Below are positions 63,987-64,000 of a stretch of DNA of 64,000 nucleotides, piece after piece (within the stretch, counting starts at the first letter, position 1; every line of letters begins with the position of its first letter). The notes under the pieces were generated by a model. That model did no database searches and was not told the origin of the DNA. It saw only the letters and a program-made list of their open reading frames with translations. The stretch comes from a virus, in IMG/VR virus record IMGVR_UViG_3300047547_000041, positions 62,001 through 126,000 of that record. One strand, given 5' to 3'. A program made the translations under genes and the position numbers.

Positions 63987-64000
63987 GGGTTTCCTCAGAT

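Noticed and set aside
1-64000. Integrase, repressor or attachment site indicating lysogeny
   Set aside because: None was found; gene content is that of a lytic T4-like phage.

Overview
The window is part of a large T4-like myovirus genome infecting an unidentified Gram-negative host (there is an i-spanin/o-spanin pair). It holds about 80 genes in two convergent blocks that meet at about 38.08 kb. The + strand block (1-38,084) is the virion and late module. In order it has a partial structural gene, two conserved small T4-like proteins, spanins, gp18 sheath, gp19 tube, gp20 portal, prohead core proteins, gp21 protease, gp22 scaffold, gp23 capsid, gp25, gp6, gp7-like, gp8-like, a 2032-aa gp10-like baseplate protein, four tail-fibre genes, a holin-like protein, a tape-measure-like protein, gp13, gp14, gp15 and gp16. 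The - strand block (38,081-63,986) starts at the right edge and carries small accessory genes, then the replication cassette: 43A, an HNH endonuclease, 43B, uvsX, gp41, gp45, gp44, gp62 and regA. It continues with an Rnl5-type RNA ligase, accessory genes, a lambda-type phosphatase, gp59, gp32 and a SleB-like lysin.

The strongest signal is genetic recoding. Thirty in-frame UAG codons lie inside 19 otherwise continuous genes (gp20, gp21, gp25, gp6, gp8, tail fibres, gp13, gp15, gp16, RegA, gp41, UvsX, polymerase and others). Every gene whose end I could place stops at UAA or UGA, and none stops at UAG. UAG is therefore a sense codon here and UGA is not. The inserted amino acid cannot be fixed from this window. 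Several sites align with Leu, Phe, Val, Ile or Tyr in T4-like homologues as I remember them, so Tyr or Leu fits better than the Gln usual for UAG-recoding phages. No suppressor tRNA was found in the window.

The DNA polymerase is interrupted twice. It is split into two genes (43A and 43B) by an HNH homing endonuclease gene that overlaps both, and 43B carries a compact 251-nt td-like group I intron inside the conserved NSLYG motif. The HNH gene itself contains four UAG codons.

Two promoter systems are visible. On the - strand a repeated sigma70-type cassette (TTGACA, 16-17 bp, CATAAT) usually has a GGCCC-type hairpin as its spacer, in either orientation, and often a duplicated 5' leader. On the + strand a TAA(A/G)TA motif lies 24-58 nt (once 99 nt) before many virion genes and resembles the T4 late promoter. 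DsbA, RegA and gp45 fit T4-style late and translational control. No integrase, CRISPR array or lysogeny gene was seen.
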